This document shows positions 25,879 to 33,118 of a DNA stretch of 64,000 bases, piece after piece (the stretch's first letter is position 1; every line of letters begins with the position of its first letter). Both the position numbers and the translations under genes were made by a program. The notes beneath the pieces were generated by a model. The model had not been told where the DNA came from. It made no database searches and was given only the letters and a program-made list of their open reading frames with translations. Source of the stretch: an uncultured Lachnospiraceae bacterium (lineage in GTDB: Bacteria > Bacillota > Clostridia > Lachnospirales > Lachnospiraceae); the NCBI GenBank assembly GCA_900544445.1, contig UQVK01000006.1:19201-83200 (forward strand). The letters are read 5' to 3'.

Positions 25879-25978
25879 TGCCGCCACAGGCGGCATAAAA
25901 TCATAAAAGAATGCCGGAGGCATTCTTTGGCACGAACAACGTTCGTGCCAGCCTCCTGTTCTGCCGCATCCAGCGGCA
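25879..25978 (-). repeat. pgi leader with duplicated hairpin-SD module and two extra hairpins
   Basis: Four perfect stems occur in 100 bp. TGCCGCC-ACA-GGCGGCA (25879-25895) and TGCCGC-ATCCA-GCGGCA (25962-25978) are each followed on the minus strand by GAACAGGAGG, so the hairpin plus SD is duplicated about 83 bp apart. Between them are AAAGAATGCC-GGA-GGCATTCTTT (25906-25928) and GGCACGAAC-AAC-GTTCGTGCC (25929-25949). The distal SD is followed by a short frame (GTG or TTG start, about 10-12 codons ending TGA). The function may be control of pgi translation or of message stability. Confidence 0.7.
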
Positions 25979-26003
25979 AACAAATCTCTGCAAATCCGTT
26001 CTT

Positions 26004-26032
26004 AGTGTAGCAAAGATGTACAGGCTTTTCAA
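26004..26032 (-). promoter_or_regulatory. pgi promoter
   Basis: Minus strand TTGAAA, 17 bp, TACACT, giving a transcript start near 25997 and a leader of about 135 nt before pgi. Confidence 0.7.
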
Positions 26033-26036
26033 GATT

Positions 26037-26828
26037 TTATGCAAAAAATTCCTTCAGCAGCTCCTCCAGCTCCTTCTCCTGCGTCTTGGAAAAAACCTGC
26101 TCCTCCATGCGCTTTTGGGCAGCGCTCTTTCCTTCTGCCACGGTCTGCACCGTTCTCTCAGCCTCCCCCGTTTCCGGTTCCTTTGCGAAAGCAAACGCCG
26201 CCACAGCTTCCGGATCCGCAGATTTTTTCACCTCTGTTTTGGTATTCTCTGCCGCTCTGCTGCCCGGATTTCGACGATCCGGCTTTCCACCAGCCAGCAT
26301 CTCGGATTCTTCCAGAATGGCCAGCCGGGGGGCCATATGATTTTCCAGAAAATCCGTCAGGCTTATCTTCAGCAGCTCTTTTTTCCCTTCCAGATCCACA
26401 AGACCTGAAATGCTGAAATACAGATACAGTCCCAGAAAGCTCATCAGATAAAAAGGAAGAATCTCTCCCACCGTTTTCCCATCGATGATCGCCGCGCAGG
26501 CTCCCAGCCCCGCAGACAGAACCGCGAGCAGCATCAGCTGGCCGGACAGATGGGCCAGTCCGTCTACGGAAATCCTTCCGATCTGGATTTTTCCCATAAA
26601 CTTGTCCACAAACACCGGAATATTGGGCACCCCGTCGTTCAGCTTGTAACAGTTTCTGAATTTTACCTTGCACTGCTTCAGAAGACGGTTTTGCGTAGTC
26701 GACATGTTTTCCGCCTCCCGAATCAGTGAATTCAAAAAAATTCCTGTAATAAATCTGCATAAAATGCTCAGCAGCAGCAGTATAATGGTCATAGCCACAA
26801 GTTCTTTATTTTCCAGAAATGATGCCAT
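26037..26828 (-). CDS. Conserved membrane protein of unknown function
   Basis: 263 aa, not recognised. An N-terminal helix (LVAMTIILLLLSILCRFITGIF) is followed by a conserved soluble part (TTQNRLLKQCKVKFRNCYKLNDG), then two further helices (LMLLAVLSAGLGACAAII and ILPFYLMSFLGLYLYFSI). The C-terminal ~100 residues are charged and low-complexity, ending in a Glu/Lys-rich coil EKELEELLKEFFA. ATG 26828 has GGAGGAGAAT upstream and a promoter (26861-26889). It lies upstream of pgi but pgi has its own promoter. A membrane scaffold role is possible; nothing in the sequence fixes a function. Confidence 0.75.
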   Translation of the reverse strand: MASFLENKELVAMTIILLLLSILCRFITGIFLNSLIREAENMSTTQNRLLKQCKVKFRNCYKLNDGVPNIPVFVDKFMGKIQIGRISVDGLAHLSGQLMLLAVLSAGLGACAAIIDGKTVGEILPFYLMSFLGLYLYFSISGLVDLEGKKELLKISLTDFLENHMAPRLAILEESEMLAGGKPDRRNPGSRAAENTKTEVKKSADPEAVAAFAFAKEPETGEAERTVQTVAEGKSAAQKRMEEQVFSKTQEKELEELLKEFFA

Positions 26829-26860
26829 ATTCTCCTCCGATTTTCATCCGCCGTACCTGT

Positions 26861-26889
26861 ATTATAGAAGCCGCCCGCCGCTCCTACAA
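26861..26889 (-). promoter_or_regulatory. Promoter of the unknown membrane protein
   Basis: Minus strand TTGTAG, 17 bp, TATAAT, about 30 bp before the start codon. Confidence 0.55.
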
Positions 26890-26971
26890 TACCGTAAGGC
26901 CGGAAACCGGCCGTAAAATTTCGCTCCTTTTTTCCAGGAAAAAGCATAAATCTCCATTTCCTGTGAAAAGA

Positions 26972-27001
26972 CTGGCAACGAAAGGCGATTTTTGATATAA
27001 T
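26972..27001 (+). promoter_or_regulatory. Promoter of the TSCPD-murG transcript
   Basis: Plus strand CTGGCA, 18 bp, TATAAT, about 80 bp before the TSCPD gene start. Confidence 0.6.
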
Positions 27002-27083
27002 GCCTATGGCCGATTCTCTTTTATCCGCTTTTACCCAAAGCCGGTCAGAGAGAACGGACACAAACGGATTGGAGGCATTCATA

Positions 27084-27335
27084 ATGAAATATAAGACAAA
27101 AGGCACCTGTTCCAGCTACATTGATATCGAGATGGACGGAGACATCATTAAGTCGGTTTCCTTTACCGGCGGCTGCAATGGCAATCTGCAGGGTATTTCC
27201 AGACTGGTGGAAGGAATGAAGGCGGAAGACGCCATTTCCCGCCTGAAGGGCATCCGCTGCGGCTTCAAGCCCACATCCTGCCCGGATCAGCTCGCCACCG
27301 CCCTCGAATCCATGCTCGCTCAGGGGCAGGCATAA
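27084..27335 (+). CDS. TSCPD-domain protein
   Basis: Small protein of 83 aa made almost entirely of one TSCPD domain (TSFTGGCNGNLQGI and GFKPTSCPDQLATAL, with the Cys residues conserved). Free-standing copies are widespread in Firmicutes; the same domain is found at the C-terminus of B12-dependent ribonucleotide reductase and probably binds a metal or an Fe-S cluster. ATG 27084 follows GGAGGCATTCATA. The longer frame upstream (from 27000) would include the promoter and is rejected. Followed 28 nt later by murG, likely in one transcript. Confidence 0.88.
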   Translation: MKYKTKGTCSSYIDIEMDGDIIKSVSFTGGCNGNLQGISRLVEGMKAEDAISRLKGIRCGFKPTSCPDQLATALESMLAQGQA

Positions 27336-27363
27336 TATCAAAACAGTCCGGGGGAAAGCATTC

Positions 27364-28437
27364 ATGTCAAAAAGAATCGTTCTTACCGGCGGCGGAACCG
27401 CCGGACACATTACGCCAAATATCGCCCTCCTGCCGTCGCTGCGGCAGCTTGGCTATGAAATTTCCTATATCGGTTCCTATGAAGGAATGGAGAAAAGGCT
27501 GATCGGAGATTATGATATCCCCTATTATGGGATTTCCACGGGAAAGTTCCGCCGCTACTTTGATCTGAAGAATTTCACGGATCCTTTCCGGGTTATGAAA
27601 GGTTATATACAGTCCCGACGTATCCTGAAGGAAATCCGTCCCGACGTGGTTTTTTCCAAGGGCGGTTTTGTTGCTGTTCCTGTCGTGCGCGCAGCGGCTT
27701 CTCTCAAAATTCCCTGCGTCATTCATGAATCCGATATGACTCCGGGACTTGCGAACAAACTCTGCATCCCCGTCGCCCAAAAGGTCTGCTGTAATTTCCC
27801 GGAAACCATGCAGGGACTTCCCGCCGATAAGGCGGTGCTGACCGGCTCTCCCATCCGGGAAGAGCTTCTGAAAGGAAGCCGCGCCGCAGGACTCACCCTC
27901 TGTCATTTCACCGCAAACAAACCGGTTCTGATGGTGATCGGAGGATCTCTTGGCGCTTCCTCCATCAACCAGACGGTCAGAGAGGCTCTTCCGGAGCTTC
28001 TTAAGGATTTTCAGGTTGTACATCTGTGCGGAAATGATAAGATGGATAATCTTCTTCTGAATACGCCCGGATATGTCCAGTTTGAATATCTGAAGGCCGA
28101 GCTGAAGGATGTGTTTGCCATGGCTGATGTTGTGGTTTCCCGCGCCGGAGCCAATGCCATCTGTGAGCTTCTGGCCCTGAAAAAGCCCAATCTGCTGATT
28201 CCCCTTTCCGCAGGAAGCCGGGGAGACCAGATTCTGAATGCGCGCTCCTTTGAATCTCAGGGCTTCAGCATGGTCATCGATGAGGATTATCTGAGTCCTG
28301 CTCTTCTGGTGGAAAAGGTACAGGAGCTCTACTTTAACAGACAGAGCTTCATTCAGGCAATGAATTCCAGCCAGCAGATGAACGCTGCGAAGACCATCGC
28401 GGGACTGCTTGATGAAATCGCTTCAGGAAAGGCGTAA
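27364..28437 (+). CDS. murG: UDP-GlcNAc:lipid I GlcNAc transferase MurG
   Basis: 357-aa GT-B glycosyltransferase that adds GlcNAc to lipid I to form lipid II on the cytoplasmic face of the membrane. The N-terminal loop TGGGTAGHITPN, the second glycine loop VIGGSLGASSINQ and the donor-site segment VVSRAGANAICELLALKKPNLLIPL are all clear. ATG 27364 follows GGGGGAAAGC. It lies outside a division/cell-wall cluster, as for some Lachnospiraceae that carry an additional MurG-like gene, so it could be a second copy. An intrinsic terminator overlaps its last codons. Confidence 0.92.
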   Translation: MSKRIVLTGGGTAGHITPNIALLPSLRQLGYEISYIGSYEGMEKRLIGDYDIPYYGISTGKFRRYFDLKNFTDPFRVMKGYIQSRRILKEIRPDVVFSKGGFVAVPVVRAAASLKIPCVIHESDMTPGLANKLCIPVAQKVCCNFPETMQGLPADKAVLTGSPIREELLKGSRAAGLTLCHFTANKPVLMVIGGSLGASSINQTVREALPELLKDFQVVHLCGNDKMDNLLLNTPGYVQFEYLKAELKDVFAMADVVVSRAGANAICELLALKKPNLLIPLSAGSRGDQILNARSFESQGFSMVIDEDYLSPALLVEKVQELYFNRQSFIQAMNSSQQMNAAKTIAGLLDEIASGKA

Positions 28438-28458
28438 GCCTTACCTGAAGCGTTTTTT
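28420..28458 (+). terminator. murG terminator
   Basis: GCTTCAGG (28420-28427) pairs with CCTGAAGC (28444-28451), followed by GTTTTTT. The left arm is inside the last codons of murG. Confidence 0.85.
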
Positions 28459-28461
28459 CCT

Positions 28462-28872
28462 TTACCCGCAGATCGTATCCCTGATCCGGGCCAGCTCTTC
28501 TGCAGAAGGCTCTCCGGGTGTCCATGCCACGATTCTGCTTCCGTCGTCATAACGCGGAATCAGGTGCATATGGAAATGATGTACCGTCTGTCCTGCGGAT
28601 TCTCCGTTATTCTGCACCAGATTCATTCCGGTACATCCCAGCTTTTCTTTCATGCGTTCCGCCATTTTCTTCGCAAGCTTCAGCACCTCTGCGCAGTTCT
28701 CCTCCGGCAGTTCATACAGATCCGCATAATGATCTTTCGGCAGAATCAACGCATGTCCCCTTGTGGCCGGACCGAGGTCCAGAATCACCCGATATTTCTC
28801 ATCCTCATACAACGTATTGGACGGAATCTCTCCGTTCGCTATTTTACAGAAAATACATCCTTCGTCTCTCAC
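28462..28872 (-). CDS. HIT-family nucleotide-binding protein
   Basis: 136-aa histidine-triad protein that hydrolyses or transfers nucleotidyl groups from adenosine derivatives. It opens with EGCIFCKIANGEIPSN, typical of the Hint branch including the first Cys pair, and carries the triad as TVHHFHMHLIPRY. The start is GTG 28872 (VRDEGCIFC), preceded by AGAGAGGTAAAC; the frame to 28914 reads through a hairpin and has no ribosome site. A 6-bp stem-loop lies just upstream of the SD. Convergent with murG. Confidence 0.92.
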   Translation of the reverse strand: MRDEGCIFCKIANGEIPSNTLYEDEKYRVILDLGPATRGHALILPKDHYADLYELPEENCAEVLKLAKKMAERMKEKLGCTGMNLVQNNGESAGQTVHHFHMHLIPRYDDGSRIVAWTPGEPSAEELARIRDTICG

Positions 28873-28887
28873 GTTTACCTCTCTTTC

Positions 28888-28931
28888 TGCCGTCTGAACG
28901 GCAATGACAGTCACCCGCTGCCCACAGCGGG
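28888..28931 (-). promoter_or_regulatory. Two stem-loops before the HIT gene
   Basis: TGCCGT-CTGA-ACGGCA (28888-28903) lies 6-8 nt upstream of the SD on the minus strand, and CCCGCTG-CCCA-CAGCGGG (28914-28931) follows the rhomboid stop. The first belongs to the family of SD-upstream hairpins seen elsewhere in the window. Confidence 0.65.
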
Positions 28932-28944
28932 AATCAGGTCCCGC

Positions 28945-29577
28945 TCACTCCATGCGCCGGGCCCTCTCTCCGGGAAGTCTTCCCACGTGGCACAGAAGAA
29001 AGGCTGCGAGAAAACCGCTCAGCAGTCCCCCAAGATGCGCCGCATTATTCACCCTCACACTCTGGAACCCGGAATACAGAGAAAGAAGAATCATCAGAGC
29101 CATCCTCTGCACCGAGATGCTGGCCGCTCTTCCCTTTCTCGCAATCACCAAATAAAGCAGTCCGCCTATCAGTCCAAAAACGGCACCGCTCGCTCCGATG
29201 GATTCGTAGAAGCTTCCTGTGGAAAGTTCATATACAGCGGAAAGGAGATTTCCGCATATGCCGGAAAGGAAAAAAAGAATCAGATAACGTACCTTTCCAA
29301 TCGTCTTCTCCACAATCTCTCCGCCAAAATACAGCAGGATCATATTGTTCGCCAGGTGGCTGATATCCGCATGCAAAAACATCGCTGTTACAAGGCGGTA
29401 ATATTCTCCGTTTCGAATCAGATACAGGATGCTGAAAGAACCCTGCGCATAAAGAACATTTCCATAAAACTGGCAGGCCAGAAAAACGATGACGTTCACT
29501 GCCGTCAGAATCGCGCTGCACCAGGGTATTCTGTCCAAATCCCGCTTCATTTCCCAACCAGACTGCTGTATCCGCAT
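28945..29577 (-). CDS. Rhomboid family intramembrane serine protease
   Basis: 210-aa polytopic membrane protease. The catalytic dyad is visible: Ser in YESIGASGAVFGLIGG and His in RVNNAAHLGGLLSGF. An HADISHLANNMILLYFGG segment carries the conserved histidines and asparagines of helix 2. The start is ATG 29577 (MRIQQSGWEM), after GGGGGATAT; the longer frame starts with TTG and lacks a ribosome site. It has a good promoter at 29622-29650. Its target is unknown; it lies next to the Tad locus, but the separate promoter gives no reason to link them. Confidence 0.92.
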   Translation of the reverse strand: MRIQQSGWEMKRDLDRIPWCSAILTAVNVIVFLACQFYGNVLYAQGSFSILYLIRNGEYYRLVTAMFLHADISHLANNMILLYFGGEIVEKTIGKVRYLILFFLSGICGNLLSAVYELSTGSFYESIGASGAVFGLIGGLLYLVIARKGRAASISVQRMALMILLSLYSGFQSVRVNNAAHLGGLLSGFLAAFLLCHVGRLPGERARRME

Positions 29578-29621
29578 ATATCCCCCGTCCTGTTCCGGTG
29601 ATTCTCCCCTCAATTATTTAA

Positions 29622-29650
29622 AGGTTATCACTTCCCTTCTTTCTTGTCAA
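29622..29650 (-). promoter_or_regulatory. Promoter of the rhomboid gene
   Basis: Minus strand TTGACA, 17 bp, TAACCT. Confidence 0.62.
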
Positions 29651-29684
29651 TTCTGCATGTCTCTCCTTCTTTTCCGCCTTTTCT

Positions 29685-31184
29685 TCAGGATTCCTCATAT
29701 TTCATCCTTACGTTTCCGAAACGGAGTTCATCCCCGTCTTCCAGTGACGCCACTTCCTCCTGTTCCAGCCGTACGCCGTTGATAAAGGTTCCATTCGTAG
29801 AATTCAGGTCAATCAGCGCAGTCCTCCCTTCCTGTTCCACAAATCTGGCATGAATCCGGCTCACTGACGCATCTGACAGCAGAATCTGTGCTCTGCTCTT
29901 CAGCTTTCCCACAAGAACAGGCAGCCTTTCCAGAGAATATTCAGCCTTTCGCCCATCCGCTTCCTCCGTCATTCCGGTCAGCCTGGGCCTTTTGTGTTCT
30001 GAAGCGGAACTGTCACCCGTCATACCGCTCCGGCTCAGATAGACCGTCGGCCCTTCCAGTTCCTCATGAACCGGAGGAATATACTCCTCCCAGAAAGATG
30101 TACTGCTCTCCGGTATTTCCTCGTCCTCCTCCGCCTTTTCTTCCGTTTCATCAGCCGTTTCCGCCGTTGCCTTCCACAGGCATACCAGAAGGAACAGACC
30201 GTCCGCTGCCAGAATGCCGAACATTGCCGTCTTTTCTCCGCCTTCCGGCTTCCTGTACCAGATTGCAGCGCAGAGCAGAAGAAAAATGATCGCTGAAGCT
30301 GCAAGAAGTCCCACCGCTTTCCGGCGCTTCTTTCGTTTTTGTTTCAGGTCCCCCTGTTCTTCTTTATTTCCTGTTTCTTTATACTCTTTTTCTTTGTACC
30401 GCTTTCCTTCCAAATCCTCTTCCGCAGCGCCATATTCATATGGTCCCTCTTCCTCATAAAAACAGGCTGCCGCCTTTCTTTCCGATGACCGTACGTTTTC
30501 AGGAGCATATTTTCTTTCCAAAAACTCCTCTCTCCGGTAACCCGGCCTGGGATAATCCTGCCAGCTATATCCCGTCCGGGAATATTCTGCCCTTCCCGAG
30601 CCTGCGGGACTGCCCTCCTGTTCCCTCTCCTCCAGCAGTCCCTTCTCAAGAAACGTACGGAAGCTCCCCACCATAAAGTTTTCCGCCTTGGACATTTTAT
30701 AGAACTGATAGGCAGCGCCTACCGCCCTTTCTTCCCTGTGATCCACGTGCTCCAGAAAGAATTCTGCCAGCGGAAGATAACGTGCCTCCACCGCGTCCTC
30801 TTCCTGAAAAGGATAATAAAGGAAAAAGAGCTGTTCCGTTTCCAGATCCATATAAATATATTCCGGCTCCAGAATCAGGAAACGCTCCTCCAGCAGATAT
30901 TCCGACATGGTGTCCAGCACCTGAGCAAGATTGTCAATGATTCCACGAATCTCCTTTATGCCGATCTTTGCGGAGAGATACATCTGTCCTAGAGACTGCC
31001 TGGAGCTGATGTCGTAATACAGACAGCTCCTTCCTTCCATATATCGTTCGCTGCTTGTCAGCAGTCCCGGAATCCGGTTCCTCAGAATCATCCGATACTG
31101 GTAGTGGCCTGATAGCTCCTGCGGAATATCCTCCATAACCAGATAGCTGTGACTCAGTTCCCGTTTATATAAAGGTTTCTTCAT
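29685..31184 (-). CDS. DUF6382-type protein with C-terminal FHA domain
   Basis: 499-aa protein. The N-terminal ~180 residues (KPLYKRELSHSYLVMEDIP, SEYLLEERFLILEPEYIYMD) match the DUF6382 domain found with Tad loci in Clostridia. A charged low-complexity stretch follows, then two membrane helices (VGLLAASAIIFLLLCAAIWY and MFGILAADGLFLLVCLW) and a C-terminal FHA domain (SVSRIHARFVEQ, LNSTNGTFINGVRL) that would bind phosphothreonine proteins. The last domain should face the cytoplasm. ATG 31184 follows AAAGGAAGAATAT. It is the last gene of the Tad run, 22 nt after the pseudopilin gene. A link between Ser/Thr phosphorylation and pilus function is inferred. Confidence 0.88.
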   Translation of the reverse strand: MKKPLYKRELSHSYLVMEDIPQELSGHYQYRMILRNRIPGLLTSSERYMEGRSCLYYDISSRQSLGQMYLSAKIGIKEIRGIIDNLAQVLDTMSEYLLEERFLILEPEYIYMDLETEQLFFLYYPFQEEDAVEARYLPLAEFFLEHVDHREERAVGAAYQFYKMSKAENFMVGSFRTFLEKGLLEEREQEGSPAGSGRAEYSRTGYSWQDYPRPGYRREEFLERKYAPENVRSSERKAAACFYEEEGPYEYGAAEEDLEGKRYKEKEYKETGNKEEQGDLKQKRKKRRKAVGLLAASAIIFLLLCAAIWYRKPEGGEKTAMFGILAADGLFLLVCLWKATAETADETEEKAEEDEEIPESSTSFWEEYIPPVHEELEGPTVYLSRSGMTGDSSASEHKRPRLTGMTEEADGRKAEYSLERLPVLVGKLKSRAQILLSDASVSRIHARFVEQEGRTALIDLNSTNGTFINGVRLEQEEVASLEDGDELRFGNVRMKYEES

Positions 31185-31206
31185 ATATTCTTCCTTTCCG
31201 CGGCTG

Positions 31207-31686
31207 TCAGCCGCTCTCCCCGATTTCGGAAAGCTTCCTCATGCCCCGGATAAACGCGGGCGCGTCTCTGATCAGGGCCTCCTTCTCAGCCTCTATCCGA
31301 AGTATCCCCACATCCGCCGGCAGGATGGAAAGTCCCGGCAGAGCCCACTCCGCAGTTACCTCCACCGTCACGCCGGAGGAGGTAGCCGTAATCTCCTGCT
31401 GCATCTCGGGAAGACGGATCAGCGCTTCCGAAAGCAGCTTTTCCAGCTCCTCTCCCGCCTTTTCCTCTCTGACATACCCTGCTCCTTCCGTCAGGCTTGC
31501 ACGAAAAGCCGCAATATATGCTGCCTGATTCAAGAAACAGACTGTATACAGGTAAAAAGTCAGAATAAGCAAAAACGCCGTTAAAATCACTGCAATCGGC
31601 ACGATAAAACAGGCTTCCAGCGTCATGTAGGCGTTAAGGAGATATCCGGTATTTTTTATTGTTTTTCTGTCCAGCCGCCCTCTCAT
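31207..31686 (-). CDS. TadE-like pseudopilin
   Basis: 159-aa single-pass protein. It has a short basic N-terminus, then NAYMTLEACFIVPIAVILTA, a class III signal-like hydrophobic stretch with the Glu expected at position 5 after processing, and a soluble C-terminal part. ATG 31686 (MRGRLDRKT) follows AAAGGAGGAAAAGG. The much longer frame to 32061 runs through the prepilin peptidase gene in another frame and is rejected. It sits between the prepilin peptidase and FHA protein genes, so it is probably a minor pilin of the Tad system. Confidence 0.85.
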   Translation of the reverse strand: MRGRLDRKTIKNTGYLLNAYMTLEACFIVPIAVILTAFLLILTFYLYTVCFLNQAAYIAAFRASLTEGAGYVREEKAGEELEKLLSEALIRLPEMQQEITATSSGVTVEVTAEWALPGLSILPADVGILRIEAEKEALIRDAPAFIRGMRKLSEIGESG

Positions 31687-31700
31687 CCTTTTCCTCCTTT

Positions 31701-32138
31701 CTAAAGCCCGATATCCGTTATCCCCAAAAGCAGCACGGCAGCGAGAAAAAACGGCGCAAAAGGAATTTTTGTATTTTTGCTTCCCTTTCCCGAAAGAAGC
31801 AGAATCAGCGCCACAAGGAAGGTGAGAAAACAGGCTAAAAGTACCTCCGCCGTACATCTCTCCCACTGCTGCATAAGGCCGGCCGGAATTACCATCAGTC
31901 CGTCGGCCCATCCCAGTTTTTCCTGCGACAGGCGGCTGTAGAGCAGCATCACTGCTCCGGGTGCCGCTCCGGTAAGCGCAGCCTGCCAGGCAATCTGTCC
32001 GGAAAACAGCAGCACTGCCGCATACAGACCCCCAATCCCGATTCCCAGTCTTAAAAGCCACAGTGGAATACGTCTGTACCTGCAGTCATAACAGGAACAG
32101 ATTCCAAGATATCCGCACAATATGATATGTTCTGCCAT
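31701..32138 (-). CDS. tadV: Prepilin peptidase, TadV/CpaA type (A24)
   Basis: 145-aa membrane aspartic protease that cleaves Flp-type prepilins. The two active-site Asp motifs are CYDCRYRRIPLW and KLGWADGLMVIP, with four to five membrane helices. The start is set at MAEHIILCG (32138), with GGAGGAAGAATGGGAAG upstream; the site is a little far and the exact start is tentative. It lies 14 nt upstream of the pseudopilin gene. Confidence 0.88.
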   Translation of the reverse strand: MAEHIILCGYLGICSCYDCRYRRIPLWLLRLGIGIGGLYAAVLLFSGQIAWQAALTGAAPGAVMLLYSRLSQEKLGWADGLMVIPAGLMQQWERCTAEVLLACFLTFLVALILLLSGKGSKNTKIPFAPFFLAAVLLLGITDIGL

Positions 32139-32173
32139 CTTCCCATTCTTCCTCCGTCTGAATCCATCTTCTT

Positions 32174-33019
32174 TCAGGCACAGCAGCGGCTGCAGGGCGT
32201 TCTTCCCACAGCTTCGGAAATCGGTATACAACGCACCGACCGTTTCAGTCCGCTGCACTCTATGGTATTGTGATACCGGTCCCCTTCCTTTGTGATATAC
32301 ACAATTCCGCTGCCGTCCCCGCCGCATCTTTCACAGGGCCTGTATCTGCCTCCAGATGCATTTCTCAGGGTTTCCATCTCCTCTTTTCCGGCCAGCGTGA
32401 TGGACAGCGTTAAATGCGTACAGTTTCTCGCCATATGATAGGCGCTTCCGCCGTCCGTAATATAAACATAGGTTTCCTCTCCTTCTCCTCCCTCTGCTCT
32501 GTGCTCCACATCGTAGCCTGTCCACGCCCGCATATAGCAGCAGCTCACAATCGTCGTTCCCGGATATCCGAGAATCGGAACCACGGGACTGATCCTTTCC
32601 GGATGCACAAGCTGTACCATGTCATCCCGAATCAGCCCGCTGTCTCCCGCCATATAAGCCATCATGGAAAGCTGCCTTCCCTGCTGATGAAGCTGTTCCA
32701 GATTGGAAAGAAACGTATGAAAAAACAGCAGGCAGGACAGGACATTGACCATAAAGAACAGAAACAGCGGAACTGCCAGCGAAGCTTCCACAGTCATGGA
32801 GGCTTCCATACCGTTTTCCACTCTGCCTCTGTCGGAAGCAGGCCGGGACACCCTCTTTGCCGTCCGCTTCTGGGGAGCATGCTTCTGGGAAGCATAAAAG
32901 AACTTAAAGTCTGCCTGACTGATGTGAAAAATAAGCGTTCGGAAATTCATGGCATATTGAAAGGATTGGAATTTACAGTTACGATAAAATAACAGGTTCT
33001 TCGACCGCAAAGAGGGCAT
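32174..33019 (-). CDS. TadE/G-like protein with two C-terminal Cys/His repeats
   Basis: 281 aa. The N-terminal ~70 residues are basic and unusual. ENGMEASMTVEASLAVPLFL is a class III prepilin-like segment and membrane helix. The C-terminal region holds two copies of a small pattern, VYITDGGSAYHMARNCTHL...CERC and VYITKEGDRYHNTIECSGL...CSRC, each with a Tyr-His, a Cys and a closing C-x-x-C. This resembles the Ada-like or YH-C metal-binding modules attached to surface proteins. ATG 33019 has AAAGGAAG 9 nt upstream; an internal start at the MNFRT Met (about 32947) is possible. The combination of pseudopilin and tandem metal-site modules is uncommon. Confidence 0.8.
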   Translation of the reverse strand: MPSLRSKNLLFYRNCKFQSFQYAMNFRTLIFHISQADFKFFYASQKHAPQKRTAKRVSRPASDRGRVENGMEASMTVEASLAVPLFLFFMVNVLSCLLFFHTFLSNLEQLHQQGRQLSMMAYMAGDSGLIRDDMVQLVHPERISPVVPILGYPGTTIVSCCYMRAWTGYDVEHRAEGGEGEETYVYITDGGSAYHMARNCTHLTLSITLAGKEEMETLRNASGGRYRPCERCGGDGSGIVYITKEGDRYHNTIECSGLKRSVRCIPISEAVGRTPCSRCCA

Positions 33020-33118
33020 CCCGGCTCACTTCCTTTCCGTCTTCTCCGCCGTTTTCTTCCTTCCGGCAGGCGATTTATAATTTAACCATCCTCAGAATCC
33101 GTTTTACGCCAGGTCCTG

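Noticed and set aside
30344..30649. Basic 101-codon frame inside the FHA gene
   Set aside because: Lies fully within the FHA protein gene in another frame; no start signal.
31687..32061. N-terminal extension of the pseudopilin frame (MAFKTGNRD...)
   Set aside because: It is the prepilin peptidase gene read in the wrong frame; the ribosome site before 31686 fixes the true start.
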